From contig CAYVDN010000010.1 of NCBI GenBank assembly GCA_964450685.1, positions 1 to 64,000 on the forward strand: a stretch of DNA of 64,000 bases, read 5' to 3'. A program made the translations under genes and the position numbers. A model generated the notes under the pieces. It was not told where the DNA came from and made no database searches. It saw only the letters and a program-made list of their open reading frames with translations. Shown in pieces: positions 24,015 to 32,355 of this stretch (positions are counted from its first letter, which is position 1; the number at the start of each line of letters is the position of its first letter). Source of the stretch: JBAOHV01 sp964450685. Its GTDB lineage: Bacteria; Actinomycetota; Acidimicrobiia; Acidimicrobiales; Microtrichaceae.

Positions 24015-26681
24015 TCAGGTCGACGCTATGGCGTCGAGCACGTTCAACTTCGCGGCCCGGCGGGCCGGTAGCCACGCGGCGAGCAGCCCGGCGAACGCGG
24101 CAGCGACCGTGATGACCACGAGCTGACCGATCGGCAGCGAGTAGCGGAACAGGTCGTCGAACTGCTTGGTCAGAGGGACTGTCAGCGCCAGCGAGAAGAG
24201 CACCCCGATCGCCAGGCCGACGAGCGTGCCCAGCACGGCGATGATCGCGGCCTCGACACGCACCATCCTGCGGAGCTGGCGACGGGTCATGCCAACGGCG
24301 CGCAGAAGACCCAGCTCGCGGGTCCGCTCCAGGATCGACAACGACAACGTGTTGGCGATGCCGATCAGCGCGATCACGATCGCCAGGCCCAGCAGGGCGT
24401 AGACGATCGCCAGGAATGTGTCGATCGGTGCGGTCTGGGCGGCGGAGAACTCGGCAAGGTCCTGCACAGCGACCGCCGGATTGTCCTCGACCATCCGGAC
24501 CAGCTCTGCGCCCAGTTGGTCCACGTCTGCGCCGTCGGCCGCTTTCACGTAGATGTAGGCGTCGGAGTTGAACATCGGCAGCTGCACCGCTTCGAAGGTC
24601 TCCATAGGGAGGAAGATGTCGCCCTGCTGGCCCAGGGAGCGGCCGAAGAGCATCGCGACCCGCAGCTCCGTCTCGCCGGTCTCAGCGAACTGCACAGGGA
24701 CCTCGTCGCCGATCTCCCAGCCGCGCTTCTCGGCGAAGTCGGCACTCACCGCCATCGTGTCGCCCACCAGATCATCGGGCGAGCCCTGCAGGTCACCGCT
24801 GTCGATCACCTGGAACCAGGTGTCGGGGTCGATGCCGAGGACGAACGCGCTCTCGCCCCGAGGTGCGCTCGACTCGGCACCTGTCAGGCCCTCGAGAGTG
24901 GTGGTCGTGTTCGACGAAGCCCGCTCGAGTGCCTTCTCGTCAAGCAGGGTGACAGGCCCGAAGCGCATGGGGCTCGCAGCTGCGACGCTGTCCAGCGCAG
25001 CGATCTGGGGCTGCAGAGATGCCGGGATCGCGCCGAGCGAGGTGACCGACGAAGTCGCGACGATGTAGTCGGCCTTGACTGCCGTGGTGATGGTTGCGTC
25101 AGCGGTCGCTTTGAGCGATGCCGCCAGGATCGCGATCACGACCACCAGCGTGACCCCGATGGTCAGGGCCGCGGCGGTCGCCGCTGTGCGCCGTGGATTG
25201 CGGGCGGCGTTCTCCCCGGCCAGGCGGGTCGGCACTCCGCCGCGCAGCGAGAAGAGCCTTGCCAGTGGCCGGCTGATCGGCCCGGCAATCGATGGACCGA
25301 GGACCACAGCAACCGCCAGCAGCACAACTGCGGCACCGATCCCGACGGGAACGAGCGAGTTGATCGACCCCAACCAGTCCGGGTCGACGAGGCCGAGAGC
25401 GATCAGCGCCATCCCGGCCACCACCAGCAGCACTCCCCAGATGCGCCGCGGGCCAGACATGTCGCTCCGGTCGATCGCAGCCTCGGAGAGAGCGGCGATC
25501 GGTGGCACCTTGGACGATCGCAGAGCAGGGACATAGGCCGACAGGACGGTCACGACCACACCGACCCCGAGGGCGACGGCAGCTGCGCCGACTGTCAGCG
25601 GTGGGACCCCGCTGTCGATGGTGAACACCTGGGACACCACCTTCAACAGCATCGCGGCGAGCAGCGTGCCGAGTGCCAGACCAAGGAGCGCAGCGACGAG
25701 GCCGACGACGAGCGCTTCGAGCATCGTCGCGGCCAGCACCTGGCGGCGCCGTGCTCCGATCGCGCGCAGCAGGGCGGTCTCTCGGGTCCTCTGCGCCACC
25801 AGGATCGAGAAGGTGTTGTAGATGATGAACACGGCGACGAACAGTGCGATGTAGCCGAACACGCTCACGAAGATGTTGAGGAAGTCGACGAACTGCCCGA
25901 TGATCGCAGCCGTCTCCTCGACGTAGGCGTCGCCGGTCAGCACCTGCTCGGCGGGCAGATCGAACGCGATCTGGTCGGCGATCTGCTGTTGGGTGACTCC
26001 TTCCTCGGCGCCGACCGCGACGAAGTTGAATGCGTCGGGTTGGTCGACGAGCCGCATCGCTGTGGGGGTGGTGAAGAACAGCGGCCGTGCGCCCGACGAC
26101 TTGGTGCCGTCCTCACCGAGGCCGACGATCCCGACCAGCGTGAACTGCTCGCGGCCGTTCTGCTGGTTGACCAGCGTGACCTTCTCCCCGAGTTCCGCTT
26201 CGATCGCATCAGCGGTGCCGAAGTCGAGCACTATCTCGTCGTCAGCAGTGGGCCCTCGTCCTTCGACCAGGATTCCCGTACGCAGTTGCTCGTCGTCGAT
26301 CCAGTTGTAGACGATCGTCGGGGGACCGAAACCCGTGGTGCCGTAGATCTTGCCGTCCTCGTCGAGGATCTGCGGGCCGGTCGACTCGACGAAACCCTCG
26401 GCCACACGGACTCCGTCGACTGCTGCGACCTGCTCTACGAGAGACGCTGGAACCGTGTCACGCACGGGTTGACCGAAGGCCGTCTCCTGGCTGTTGGGCG
26501 ACCTGACTATCGCGTCGATGCCCTCGTAGACGTCTCCGATGAGGTCATCGATCGAGTCCTGCAGCGACGCCGACAGCAGCTGGGTGCCGGTCAGGAAAGC
26601 GATGCCGAGAGCGATAGCGATGCCGGTGGTGACCAACCGACGTTTGCGCGCCAGCAGGTCCTTGAGCGCTACCCGGAGCAT
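24015..26681 (-). CDS. FtsX/MacB-type ABC transporter permease
   Basis: An 888-residue permease with two FtsX domains. A first membrane helix near residue 20 leads to an extracytoplasmic MacB-PCD-like domain (about 40-240), three helices (about 260-380), four or so central helices, a second extracytoplasmic domain (about 520-740) and three last helices. The motif RTRETALLRAIGARRRQVL and its repeat RTRELGLLRAVGMTRRQLR are the two coupling regions. Such type VII ABC systems use mechanotransmission or export of lipids, peptides or lipoproteins. It lies 6 bases after its ATPase gene. Substrate unknown. Confidence 0.9.
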   Translation of the reverse strand: MLRVALKDLLARKRRLVTTGIAIALGIAFLTGTQLLSASLQDSIDDLIGDVYEGIDAIVRSPNSQETAFGQPVRDTVPASLVEQVAAVDGVRVAEGFVESTGPQILDEDGKIYGTTGFGPPTIVYNWIDDEQLRTGILVEGRGPTADDEIVLDFGTADAIEAELGEKVTLVNQQNGREQFTLVGIVGLGEDGTKSSGARPLFFTTPTAMRLVDQPDAFNFVAVGAEEGVTQQQIADQIAFDLPAEQVLTGDAYVEETAAIIGQFVDFLNIFVSVFGYIALFVAVFIIYNTFSILVAQRTRETALLRAIGARRRQVLAATMLEALVVGLVAALLGLALGTLLAAMLLKVVSQVFTIDSGVPPLTVGAAAVALGVGVVVTVLSAYVPALRSSKVPPIAALSEAAIDRSDMSGPRRIWGVLLVVAGMALIALGLVDPDWLGSINSLVPVGIGAAVVLLAVAVVLGPSIAGPISRPLARLFSLRGGVPTRLAGENAARNPRRTAATAAALTIGVTLVVVIAILAASLKATADATITTAVKADYIVATSSVTSLGAIPASLQPQIAALDSVAAASPMRFGPVTLLDEKALERASSNTTTTLEGLTGAESSAPRGESAFVLGIDPDTWFQVIDSGDLQGSPDDLVGDTMAVSADFAEKRGWEIGDEVPVQFAETGETELRVAMLFGRSLGQQGDIFLPMETFEAVQLPMFNSDAYIYVKAADGADVDQLGAELVRMVEDNPAVAVQDLAEFSAAQTAPIDTFLAIVYALLGLAIVIALIGIANTLSLSILERTRELGLLRAVGMTRRQLRRMVRVEAAIIAVLGTLVGLAIGVLFSLALTVPLTKQFDDLFRYSLPIGQLVVITVAAAFAGLLAAWLPARRAAKLNVLDAIAST

Positions 26682-26687
26682 GGCTGC

Positions 26688-27440
26688 TCAGTCGCCGAGC
26701 TGCTTCATGAGATCGAGCACCCTGGTGGCGGTCGGCTCGATCATCTCGTCGCGGATCTGGCCGTCGGCGAGGAACACGACCCTGTCGGCGTGAGCCGCTG
26801 CCGAAGGGTCGTGGGTGACCATGACGATCGTCTGTCCGAGGTGATCGACCGCGTGGCGCATGAAGTCCAGCAGATCGGCACCCGAACGCGAGTCCAGGTT
26901 CCCTGTGGGCTCGTCGGCGAAGACGATCTCGGGCCGGCTGGCCAGGGCACGAGCCACCGCCACTCGCTGCTGCTGCCCGCCCGACAGCTCGCTGGGGCGG
27001 TGCCCGAGTCGTGGACGAAGCCCAACGGTGTCGATCACCTGGTCGACCCATTCCTGGTCCGGGCGGCGCCCCGCCAGATCCATGGGCAGCGTTATGTTCT
27101 CGATGGCCGACAGGGTCGGTATGAGGTTGAAGGCCTGGAAGATGAACCCCACACGGTCGCGGCGCAGTTCCGTCAGCTGGGACTCCGAGAGCGTGTCCAG
27201 GTAGGTGTCGCCGATGAACACACGGCCGTCGGAGAGTTCGTCGAGCCCTGCCAGGCAGTGCATGAGCGTCGACTTGCCGGACCCTGACGGGCCCATGATC
27301 GCTGTGAACCGGCTCCGTTCGAACGAGACTGTCACACCGTCGAGTGCGCGGATCTCGGTATCACCCTCGCCGTACAGCTTGACGGCGTCGATGGCGCCTG
27401 CAGCCGCGGTCTGGAGCATCGTCTCGCCGGCGCCGTTCAT
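26688..27440 (-). CDS. MacB/LolD-type ABC transporter ATPase
   Basis: A 250-residue ATPase. Walker A is GPSGSGKST, Q-loop FIFQAFNLIP, signature ELSGGQQQRVAVARAL, Walker B EIVFADEPTGNLDS and H-loop VTHDPS; the DEPTGNLDS form is typical of the LolD/MacB group that pairs with FtsX-type permeases. It is followed by the permease 6 bases on. Start ATG 27440 is supported by a TAGAGT box 7 bases upstream; that box overlaps the stop codon of the preceding glycosyltransferase gene. A Met seven codons in is an alternative. Confidence 0.92.
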   Translation of the reverse strand: MNGAGETMLQTAAAGAIDAVKLYGEGDTEIRALDGVTVSFERSRFTAIMGPSGSGKSTLMHCLAGLDELSDGRVFIGDTYLDTLSESQLTELRRDRVGFIFQAFNLIPTLSAIENITLPMDLAGRRPDQEWVDQVIDTVGLRPRLGHRPSELSGGQQQRVAVARALASRPEIVFADEPTGNLDSRSGADLLDFMRHAVDHLGQTIVMVTHDPSAAAHADRVVFLADGQIRDEMIEPTATRVLDLMKQLGD

Positions 27441-27447
27441 CCGGGCG

Positions 27448-27453
27448 ACTCTA
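27448..27453 (-). promoter_or_regulatory. Putative -10 box TAGAGT for the ABC exporter
   Basis: TAGAGT on the minus strand ends 7 bases before ATG 27440. Its first three bases are the TAG stop of the upstream GT2 gene, so the promoter is embedded in the end of that gene. Confidence 0.4.
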
Positions 27454-28146
27454 GCTGGCCGGTTCGGTCCAGACCCGGGTGGCGAGGGCCGGAACGCATG
27501 ACACCGCCCAACGCGCCCAGAGCCTGGCTTCGTCCGGGGCGATGCCTCGGGCCAGTCGAAACAGTCGACGGGCTTCGTCGTGGTCCCCGAGCCGCACCGC
27601 TGCGATCGCCCCGGCGGTCGCGCTGCGGACCATGAGAGCTGCATCCGGTATCGGTGTGCGCGCCATCGCGTCGAGGGATTGCAGCGCCCAGCGAAGCCTC
27701 AGCGGATCGCCGCTCGGTGCTTGGTCCGTGGAGGGTTCGTTCCAGCGCACCAGCGGCTCGGGTGTGGCTACCACGACCCTGCCGACACCGGTTGCGAGCC
27801 GTGCCAGGCTCTCACCCAGCGCTGCGAGGTCGCCTCCGTGCTCGAGCACCTCCCGTGCAGGGTCGCTGCGGATGAGTCCTCGTCGGGATATGAACGACCC
27901 GCTGCGGTAGCAGCCGTGCTCTATGCGTGTCGTGGAGCCGTCGGCGTGCGTCTGCTCACCGCCGCAGCTGACCAGGACCGCGCCGGTNNNNNNNNNNNNN
28001 NNNNNNNNNNNNNNNNNNNNNNNNNNNNNNNNNNNNNNNNNNNNNNNNNNNNNNNNNNNNNNNNNNNNNNNNNNNNNNNNNNNNNNNACCACCTCGGCAC
28101 GGTTCCGCACTGGTATCACCACACTGAAGCGTGGGTTCACATCCAC
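27451..28146 (-). CDS. GT2-family glycosyltransferase, interrupted by an assembly gap
   Basis: The first 19 residues, MDVNPRFSVVIPVRNRAEV, are the start of a GT-A family 2 glycosyltransferase. The gap then removes most of the catalytic domain, including the DXD motif. What follows is the end of the catalytic domain and a helical C-terminus with TPR-like character (DHDEARRLFRLARGIAPDEA). With the full domain the protein would be near 300 residues or more, so the gap is probably longer than 100 bases. It starts 48 bases after the GT-C gene ends, on the same strand. Confidence 0.75.
   Translation of the reverse strand: MDVNPRFSVVIPVRNRAEVXXXXXXXXXXXXXXXXXXXXXXXXXXXXXXXXXXTGAVLVSCGGEQTHADGSTTRIEHGCYRSGSFISRRGLIRSDPAREVLEHGGDLAALGESLARLATGVGRVVVATPEPLVRWNEPSTDQAPSGDPLRLRWALQSLDAMARTPIPDAALMVRSATAGAIAAVRLGDHDEARRLFRLARGIAPDEARLWARWAVSCVPALATRVWTEPAS
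27988..28087. other. Assembly gap of 100 N inside the GT2 gene
   Basis: Exactly 100 N. The GT2 DXD metal site and acceptor region are missing here, so the real length is likely several hundred bases. Confidence 0.95.
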
Positions 28147-28156
28147 CAGTGAAGAT

Positions 28157-28172
28157 CATCCACCGGTGGATG
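28157..28172. promoter_or_regulatory. Perfect 16-base palindrome between two glycosyltransferase genes
   Basis: CATCCACCGGTGGATG is a perfect inverted repeat 10 bases upstream of the GT2 ATG and 22 bases after the GT-C stop. It could be an operator for the GT2 gene or the stem of a terminator; the lack of a loop favours a protein-binding site. Confidence 0.4.
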
Positions 28173-28194
28173 TGGCGGATATCACTCCAGGAGC

Positions 28195-29748
28195 TCAGTC
28201 TCCGAGTGCGTGCATCAGATATGTGGAGACGGCGCCGTCGGCCGAGACGGGCTCCAGATCCATGCTCTGGCTCAGCTGATCGAGTGTGTAGAGGTGCCCG
28301 TAGGTCGGCGGTTCATCGATCCAGACAAGGCACGACGGGGTCGTGTCGAGTGTCGCCACGACGCGCTCGAGGTCGTCGATCCGCCGGGTCGACTCGAGAG
28401 CTGTGCGCTGTGGGCTCCACGACGACTCGTAGGCCGGGTAGAGGGCGTTGGGCAGGTTCGAGTACATGGTGCATCCGGCTGGCAGCGCTGCGATCGCAGG
28501 ATTCTCACGCGCCCGGACGAAGACGTCGGACTCGTAGTTGCCCGCGAAGTACGGGTGTCCCGCCGCGAACGCGACCATTCCGACCAGGCCGACAGCGACG
28601 TTCGCCACCGCCCAGAACCGGGCGACGAGTACGCCACGGTCCTGCCAGGTGGAGGATTCGTCGTCGAGTCGGCTGAGACGCTCCAACAGTGCCAGCGCGC
28701 AGACTACGAGCGGCAGGTACGCCGGGAAGAGCAGCCGAGTGTCGAGTTGGTTGAGCGCCGTAGTGGTGCGGACGTAGAGCATGTAGAGCAGATAGGAACC
28801 CGGGAACAGCAGGACCAGCCCGAGCGGCTGCGCGGCGAACTTCCAGAGTCGAGGGAGCACCGGGCCAGGTGTCGAGCGCAGGACCCTCCACGCCAGGACG
28901 GCAGCAATCACGAACACCGCGATGCCAACTGCGGCCCACACCTTGACGAAACCGTTGCCAAGGCCGGGCAGGAGGAAGCGCCCCAGCGTGGCCGCCATAT
29001 CCATGCAGTTGTCGATCAGGCCACGGGCGGACGGGTTGCGCTCGCCCGTGAAGGTCCCGTCGATCGAATGATTGCGCATCATCCACGCGATCGGTACGAC
29101 CGCTGCCAGCAGGCCGTACAGGGCAGCGTCCCTGACGCGGCGCACGAACCCCTCCGCCGGGCCGATCAGCAGCCACAGCCCGCCAATGGGTATGAGCACG
29201 AGTCCGACGTAACGGAGTCCGAAACCCAGCCACACGACCAGCGCCGCGACGCACAGGACAGCAATCGACCCGGATCGTCGCTGGCGGAACAACATGGTCA
29301 TCCACCAGAGCGTCACGAGAGCGAACGCCATGTCGGTCATGAGCACGTGGCCCAGCCCGATCGTCGCCGGGCCCAGCGCAAACACGAACGTTCCCGCCAT
29401 CACCAGGCGCCGGTCGCGCAGGACGAGTCGCAGCAGGTGGTTGCCCGACAGCACGACGCCGGCCGCGACCGCCGAGTTCAGCGCGATCGCTGCGCCCATC
29501 GTGTCGAGCGGTGTCAGGCGGGCGGCGAGCGCCATCAGTGCCGGCCACACCGGCGGCCAGATGGTCACCGGATCCTCGAGGAAGTACCGGTAGCCGTCCC
29601 CCGCCAGGAGGGAATCGGCGATCGCCCTGTAGCCGACGCCGTCGTCGCCGGTGGCGATGCCCGAGACGTTGGCGACCAGGACAGCCAGGGCCGAAGCGCA
29701 CGTCAGCACCACGACGGCGGTGTGGTCTCTGTGCTCTGTCGTGGTCAC
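28195..29748 (-). CDS. GT-C fold membrane glycosyltransferase (GT39/ArnT-like)
   Basis: A 517-residue polytopic protein with about eleven membrane helices. The first extracytoplasmic loop carries the acidic motif ATGDDGVGYRAIADSLLAG, where GT-C enzymes such as PMT and ArnT hold their catalytic Asp, followed by FLEDPVTIWPPVWP. The C-terminal 130 residues form a soluble outside domain (CLVWIDEPPTYGHLYT). It probably transfers a sugar from a polyprenyl-phosphate donor to a surface acceptor. The GUG start is followed by a charged N-terminus. It leads the GT2 gene on the same strand. Confidence 0.75.
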   Translation of the reverse strand: MTTTEHRDHTAVVVLTCASALAVLVANVSGIATGDDGVGYRAIADSLLAGDGYRYFLEDPVTIWPPVWPALMALAARLTPLDTMGAAIALNSAVAAGVVLSGNHLLRLVLRDRRLVMAGTFVFALGPATIGLGHVLMTDMAFALVTLWWMTMLFRQRRSGSIAVLCVAALVVWLGFGLRYVGLVLIPIGGLWLLIGPAEGFVRRVRDAALYGLLAAVVPIAWMMRNHSIDGTFTGERNPSARGLIDNCMDMAATLGRFLLPGLGNGFVKVWAAVGIAVFVIAAVLAWRVLRSTPGPVLPRLWKFAAQPLGLVLLFPGSYLLYMLYVRTTTALNQLDTRLLFPAYLPLVVCALALLERLSRLDDESSTWQDRGVLVARFWAVANVAVGLVGMVAFAAGHPYFAGNYESDVFVRARENPAIAALPAGCTMYSNLPNALYPAYESSWSPQRTALESTRRIDDLERVVATLDTTPSCLVWIDEPPTYGHLYTLDQLSQSMDLEPVSADGAVSTYLMHALGD

Positions 29749-29808
29749 GACCGACAGTGTCCGCGTTGGCGAGCCGACTCAACAAGTCCGCGCTCGTGGG
29801 CACGGACG

Positions 29809-29842
29809 CGATCGTGGCCCGGCGAGTGCCGGGCCACGATCG
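29809..29842. terminator. Strong hairpin after the peroxiredoxin gene
   Basis: A perfect 15-base stem, CGATCGTGGCCCGGC (29809-29823) with GCCGGGCCACGATCG (29828-29842), around the four-base loop GAGT. It lies 18 bases past the peroxiredoxin stop and upstream of the GT-C gene, so it should end the peroxiredoxin transcript. There is no U-tract. Confidence 0.7.
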
Positions 29843-29860
29843 TCAGCGATTCCCGCCCGG

Positions 29861-30487
29861 TCAGGGTGCGTCGGCGAAACGGAGGTAGGGCTTGAGCTCC
29901 TCGACGTTGGACAGCTGGGCCCTGGCGTCCTCGGTCGACATCGTCGGCGGCACGATCACCCGGTCACCGGGGCGCCAGTCGACCGGCGTCGCGATCGGAT
30001 TGGCATCGGTCGCCTGGAGCGCGTCGAGAGCGCGGAGGATCTCGTCGAAGTTCCGCCCGACGGACTTGGGGTAGGTGAGGACGAGCCGGACCTTGTCGGC
30101 CGGGTCGATGATGAACACCGAACGCACGGTCGACGTGTCACCCTCGCCCGGGTGGATCATGTCGTACGACTCGGCCACCTTGTGGTCCGGGTCGGCGACG
30201 ATCGGGAAGTTCAGCTCGGTGCCACCGAACTCGCCGATGTCCGGTGCCCACTTGTTGTGGTCTTCGACCGAGTCGACCGACAGCGCGATCGGCTTGGTGT
30301 TGCGCTTCTGGAACTCGCCGTTGAGCGCTGCAGTGCGACCCAGCTCAGTGGTGCACACCGGCGTGAAGTCGGCCGGGTGGCTGAAGAACACCGACCACGA
30401 ACCCTTCTTCCAGTCGTGGAAGGAGATCTCCCCGTCGGTCGTGGCTGCGGTGAAGTCTGGAGCGACGTCGCCAAGGTGCAGGCCCAT
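29861..30487 (-). CDS. 1-Cys peroxiredoxin (Prx6 group)
   Basis: A 208-residue thiol peroxidase that reduces hydrogen peroxide and alkyl hydroperoxides. The peroxidatic motif is SHPADFTPVCTTELG with Cys45, and the Arg of VRSVFIIDP supports it. No second resolving Cys is seen, and the long C-terminus (DWRPGDRVIVPP) is that of the Prx6 group. An AAGGAAG ribosome site 4-5 bases before ATG 30487 fixes the start. It is divergent from the phasin-like gene with 166 bases between, which hold a promoter and inverted repeats, and is closed by the hairpin at 29809. Confidence 0.92.
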   Translation of the reverse strand: MGLHLGDVAPDFTAATTDGEISFHDWKKGSWSVFFSHPADFTPVCTTELGRTAALNGEFQKRNTKPIALSVDSVEDHNKWAPDIGEFGGTELNFPIVADPDHKVAESYDMIHPGEGDTSTVRSVFIIDPADKVRLVLTYPKSVGRNFDEILRALDALQATDANPIATPVDWRPGDRVIVPPTMSTEDARAQLSNVEELKPYLRFADAP

Positions 30488-30582
30488 TGAGCTTCCTTTC
30501 GTAGGTTGTCGAGGTGGAAGCACGGTAGGGCGCAGGATCATTCCGATTGCTGTGACATTGCTCACTTCGGCAAGCAAACCCG

Positions 30583-30611
30583 TTGACCGCGGCAAGCGTG
30601 CTAGCTAGAGT
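30583..30611 (+). promoter_or_regulatory. Sigma-70-type promoter for the phasin-like gene
   Basis: A -35 box TTGACC (30583-30588), a 17-base spacer and a -10 box TAGAGT (30606-30611). It is the best-formed promoter in the window. The transcript would begin near 30618, leaving a leader of about 36 bases with a GGGAAGGA ribosome site before ATG 30654. Confidence 0.6.
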
Positions 30612-30617
30612 TAGCAC
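30598..30617. promoter_or_regulatory. Inverted repeat around the -10 box, likely operator
   Basis: GTGCTA (30598-30603) and TAGCAC (30612-30617) form an exact inverted repeat whose 8-base spacer contains the TAGAGT -10 box. A bound protein would block RNA polymerase. A weaker repeat, TTGCT (30558-30562) with AGCAA (30573-30577), lies closer to the peroxiredoxin gene. Confidence 0.5.
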
Positions 30618-30653
30618 ATCAGCAAGCACTCCCCCCAGGGAAGGACACCAGCC

Positions 30654-30977
30654 ATGACCGATGTACTCGACCGAGTGACCGAGATCCAGGACCAGATCGT
30701 CGAAGTGATCGCTGGCACCAAGGCCCCCGTGGCCAACGCCGTGTCGACCATCGTCGATTTCGTCATCGACAACGTCCCCACCGTGCCGGCACTGCCCTTC
30801 GCTGAGCAGATCCCGACTCCCAAGGACGTCATCGACAACCAGGCCAAGTTCGCCTCGAAGCTCGTCACCACCAACAAGACGGTTGCGCTGGCAGCAGCCA
30901 AGGCTGCCCAGCCGTTGACCGACCAGCTCCTCGACCGTGCGCCCCTCAAGGCCACGAAGGCAGCTTCCGCGGCCTGA
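30654..30977 (+). CDS. Phasin-like helical protein
   Basis: A 107-residue, largely helical, Lys/Ala-rich protein without signal or membrane segment. The heptad-like run from VTEIQDQIVEVIAGTK and the C-terminal NKTVALAAAKAAQPLTDQLL with a Lys/Ala tail resemble phasins or the helical part of mycobacterial heparin-binding proteins, but identity is not established. A GGGAAGGA ribosome site, a well-formed promoter and two following hairpins mark it as a well-expressed single gene. It is divergent from peroxiredoxin. Confidence 0.6.
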   Translation: MTDVLDRVTEIQDQIVEVIAGTKAPVANAVSTIVDFVIDNVPTVPALPFAEQIPTPKDVIDNQAKFASKLVTTNKTVALAAAKAAQPLTDQLLDRAPLKATKAASAA

Positions 30978-30995
30978 TCTGGCCGATCTGGCCAG

Positions 30996-31011
30996 TCGGC
31001 CGATAGGCCGA
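30996..31011 (+). terminator. Short hairpin after the phasin-like gene
   Basis: TCGGCC (30996-31001), loop GATA, GGCCGA (31006-31011), 18 bases past the stop codon. Surrounding bases repeat GGCCGAT several times. It may act with the larger hairpin at 31052. Confidence 0.45.
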
Positions 31012-31051
31012 AACCGATCTGCACGCGTGGTTGCCCCACCCGCAGTGCGCT

Positions 31052-31088
31052 GGAACGGAGGACCCGACCCCCTGTGGTCCTCCGTTCC
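31052..31088. terminator. Strong bidirectional terminator
   Basis: A perfect 13-base stem, GGAACGGAGGACC (31052-31064) with GGTCCTCCGTTCC (31076-31088), and an 11-base loop. It stands 10 bases from the lhgO stop and downstream of the phasin-like gene, so it can end both converging transcripts. Confidence 0.75.
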
Positions 31089-31098
31089 GCGTACGGGC

Positions 31099-32310
31099 TC
31101 AGGAACCGGATGCGATCAGGTGGTCGAGTTGGTCGGCCACTCGCTCGGCGATCGCCAGTGACGCGGTCGCAGCGGGTGAGGGAGCGTTGACCACGTGCAC
31201 GGCCCGCTCCGAGGTCGCGAACGCGAAGTCGTCGACCAGCGTGCCGTCCGCCGCGAGTGCCTGGGCCCGGATGCCTGCACCGGAGGGCACCAGATCCTCG
31301 GCGCCCACCTCCGGCAGCAGCCTTCTCACGTCGGCGAGCAGCAATCTGCGCGAAGCCGAGCGCGCCAGTTCGATGGCCCCGGTACGCCAGTACCGCGCTG
31401 CCAGCCTCCACAATCCGGCGTCTCGGGCCATGGCAGCGAGGTCCCGGGTGACCACTCCGCCGGAGTACGCCTCACGACCGAACGACAACACGGCGTTCGG
31501 CCCGACGTGTATCGAGCCGTCGACCATCCGGGTCATGTGGACCCCGAGGAACGGCCAGCGTGGATCGGGAACGGGGTAGACGAGATTGCGCACCAGGTGG
31601 CGGGCCGACGGCGTGAGCTCGTGGTACTCACCCCTGAACGGCACGATCGAGATGTCGACGCGCGCCCCGGACGCCCGTGCCAGACGGTCGCTGTGCAAGC
31701 CCGCGCAGTTGACGAACCATTTCGAGTCGAACGACCGGTCACCGGCGTGCAGGCGCACTCCCGAGCCGCGCCGCATGTCGACCCGGTCGACTCGCACACC
31801 GGTCCGGAGTGATCCGCCGGAGCCCACGAGGTCATCCGCCAGCGACCGGGTGACCGCCGCGAAGTCGGTGATCGCCGTGCTCGGCACGAACAGTGCCGAG
31901 TCACCACGGACATGCGGTTCGATCCGGTGCAGTTCGCTGCCACCGAGCCGCTCGGTATCGACATCGTTGAGCCGGCCTCGTCGCTCCAACGCGAGCAGGC
32001 GCGCGGTCTCCTGGGCGTTGGTCGACACGACGACCTTTCCGCACACGTCGTAGGGCAGCTCGCGATCCCTGCAGTACTGCTCGAGCCGGGCTCGCCCGTC
32101 CGTCACCAGCCGCGCCTTCGCAGAGCCGGGCGAGTAGTACAACCCCGAGTGCACCACGCCGGAGTTGTGCCCTGTCTGGTGTTCGGCCGGACGGGATTCC
32201 TTGTCGAACACCGCCACCGCTGCACCCGGCCGGCGACGCTGGACCGCCACGGCTGTGGCGAGGCCGACTATCCCCGCACCCACCACGACGACGTCGAAGT
32301 CGGTGTCCAT
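31099..32310 (-). CDS. lhgO: L-2-hydroxyglutarate oxidase
   Basis: A 403-residue FAD enzyme that oxidises L-2-hydroxyglutarate to 2-oxoglutarate at the membrane surface. The N-terminus VVVVGAGIVGLATAVAV binds FAD; TGHNSGVVHSGLYYSPGSAK and VPFRGEYHELTPSA are hallmark LhgO blocks; RAQALAADGTLVDDFAF and HVVNAPSPAATASLAI end the protein as in the family. It stands alone, converging on the phasin-like gene. Its start is followed upstream by a 17-base tandem duplication. It scavenges a toxic by-product of central metabolism. Confidence 0.93.
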   Translation of the reverse strand: MDTDFDVVVVGAGIVGLATAVAVQRRRPGAAVAVFDKESRPAEHQTGHNSGVVHSGLYYSPGSAKARLVTDGRARLEQYCRDRELPYDVCGKVVVSTNAQETARLLALERRGRLNDVDTERLGGSELHRIEPHVRGDSALFVPSTAITDFAAVTRSLADDLVGSGGSLRTGVRVDRVDMRRGSGVRLHAGDRSFDSKWFVNCAGLHSDRLARASGARVDISIVPFRGEYHELTPSARHLVRNLVYPVPDPRWPFLGVHMTRMVDGSIHVGPNAVLSFGREAYSGGVVTRDLAAMARDAGLWRLAARYWRTGAIELARSASRRLLLADVRRLLPEVGAEDLVPSGAGIRAQALAADGTLVDDFAFATSERAVHVVNAPSPAATASLAIAERVADQLDHLIASGS

Positions 32311-32342
32311 CAGTCTGCGTTCATGAGCAGTCTGCGTTCATG
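32311..32342. repeat. Tandem 17-base duplication upstream of lhgO
   Basis: CAGTCTGCGTTCATG occurs at 32311-32325 and again at 32328-32342 (period 17). It fills the short space between lhgO's start and the end of the next acyltransferase gene, and each copy contains CAT, an ATG on the minus strand. Probably a replication slippage event. Confidence 0.7.
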
Positions 32343-32355
32343 GGTCGGCGCTCGA

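Noticed and set aside
24516..27287. Long open frame on the plus strand (923 codons)
   Set aside because: It lies opposite the ABC permease and ATPase, its product is Arg/Asp/His-rich without any recognisable domain, and the minus strand has clear transporter motifs. GC-rich codon bias creates such antisense frames.
28210..29895. Plus-strand open frame of 561 codons
   Set aside because: Antisense to the GT-C membrane glycosyltransferase; low-complexity Arg/Gln/Asp product.
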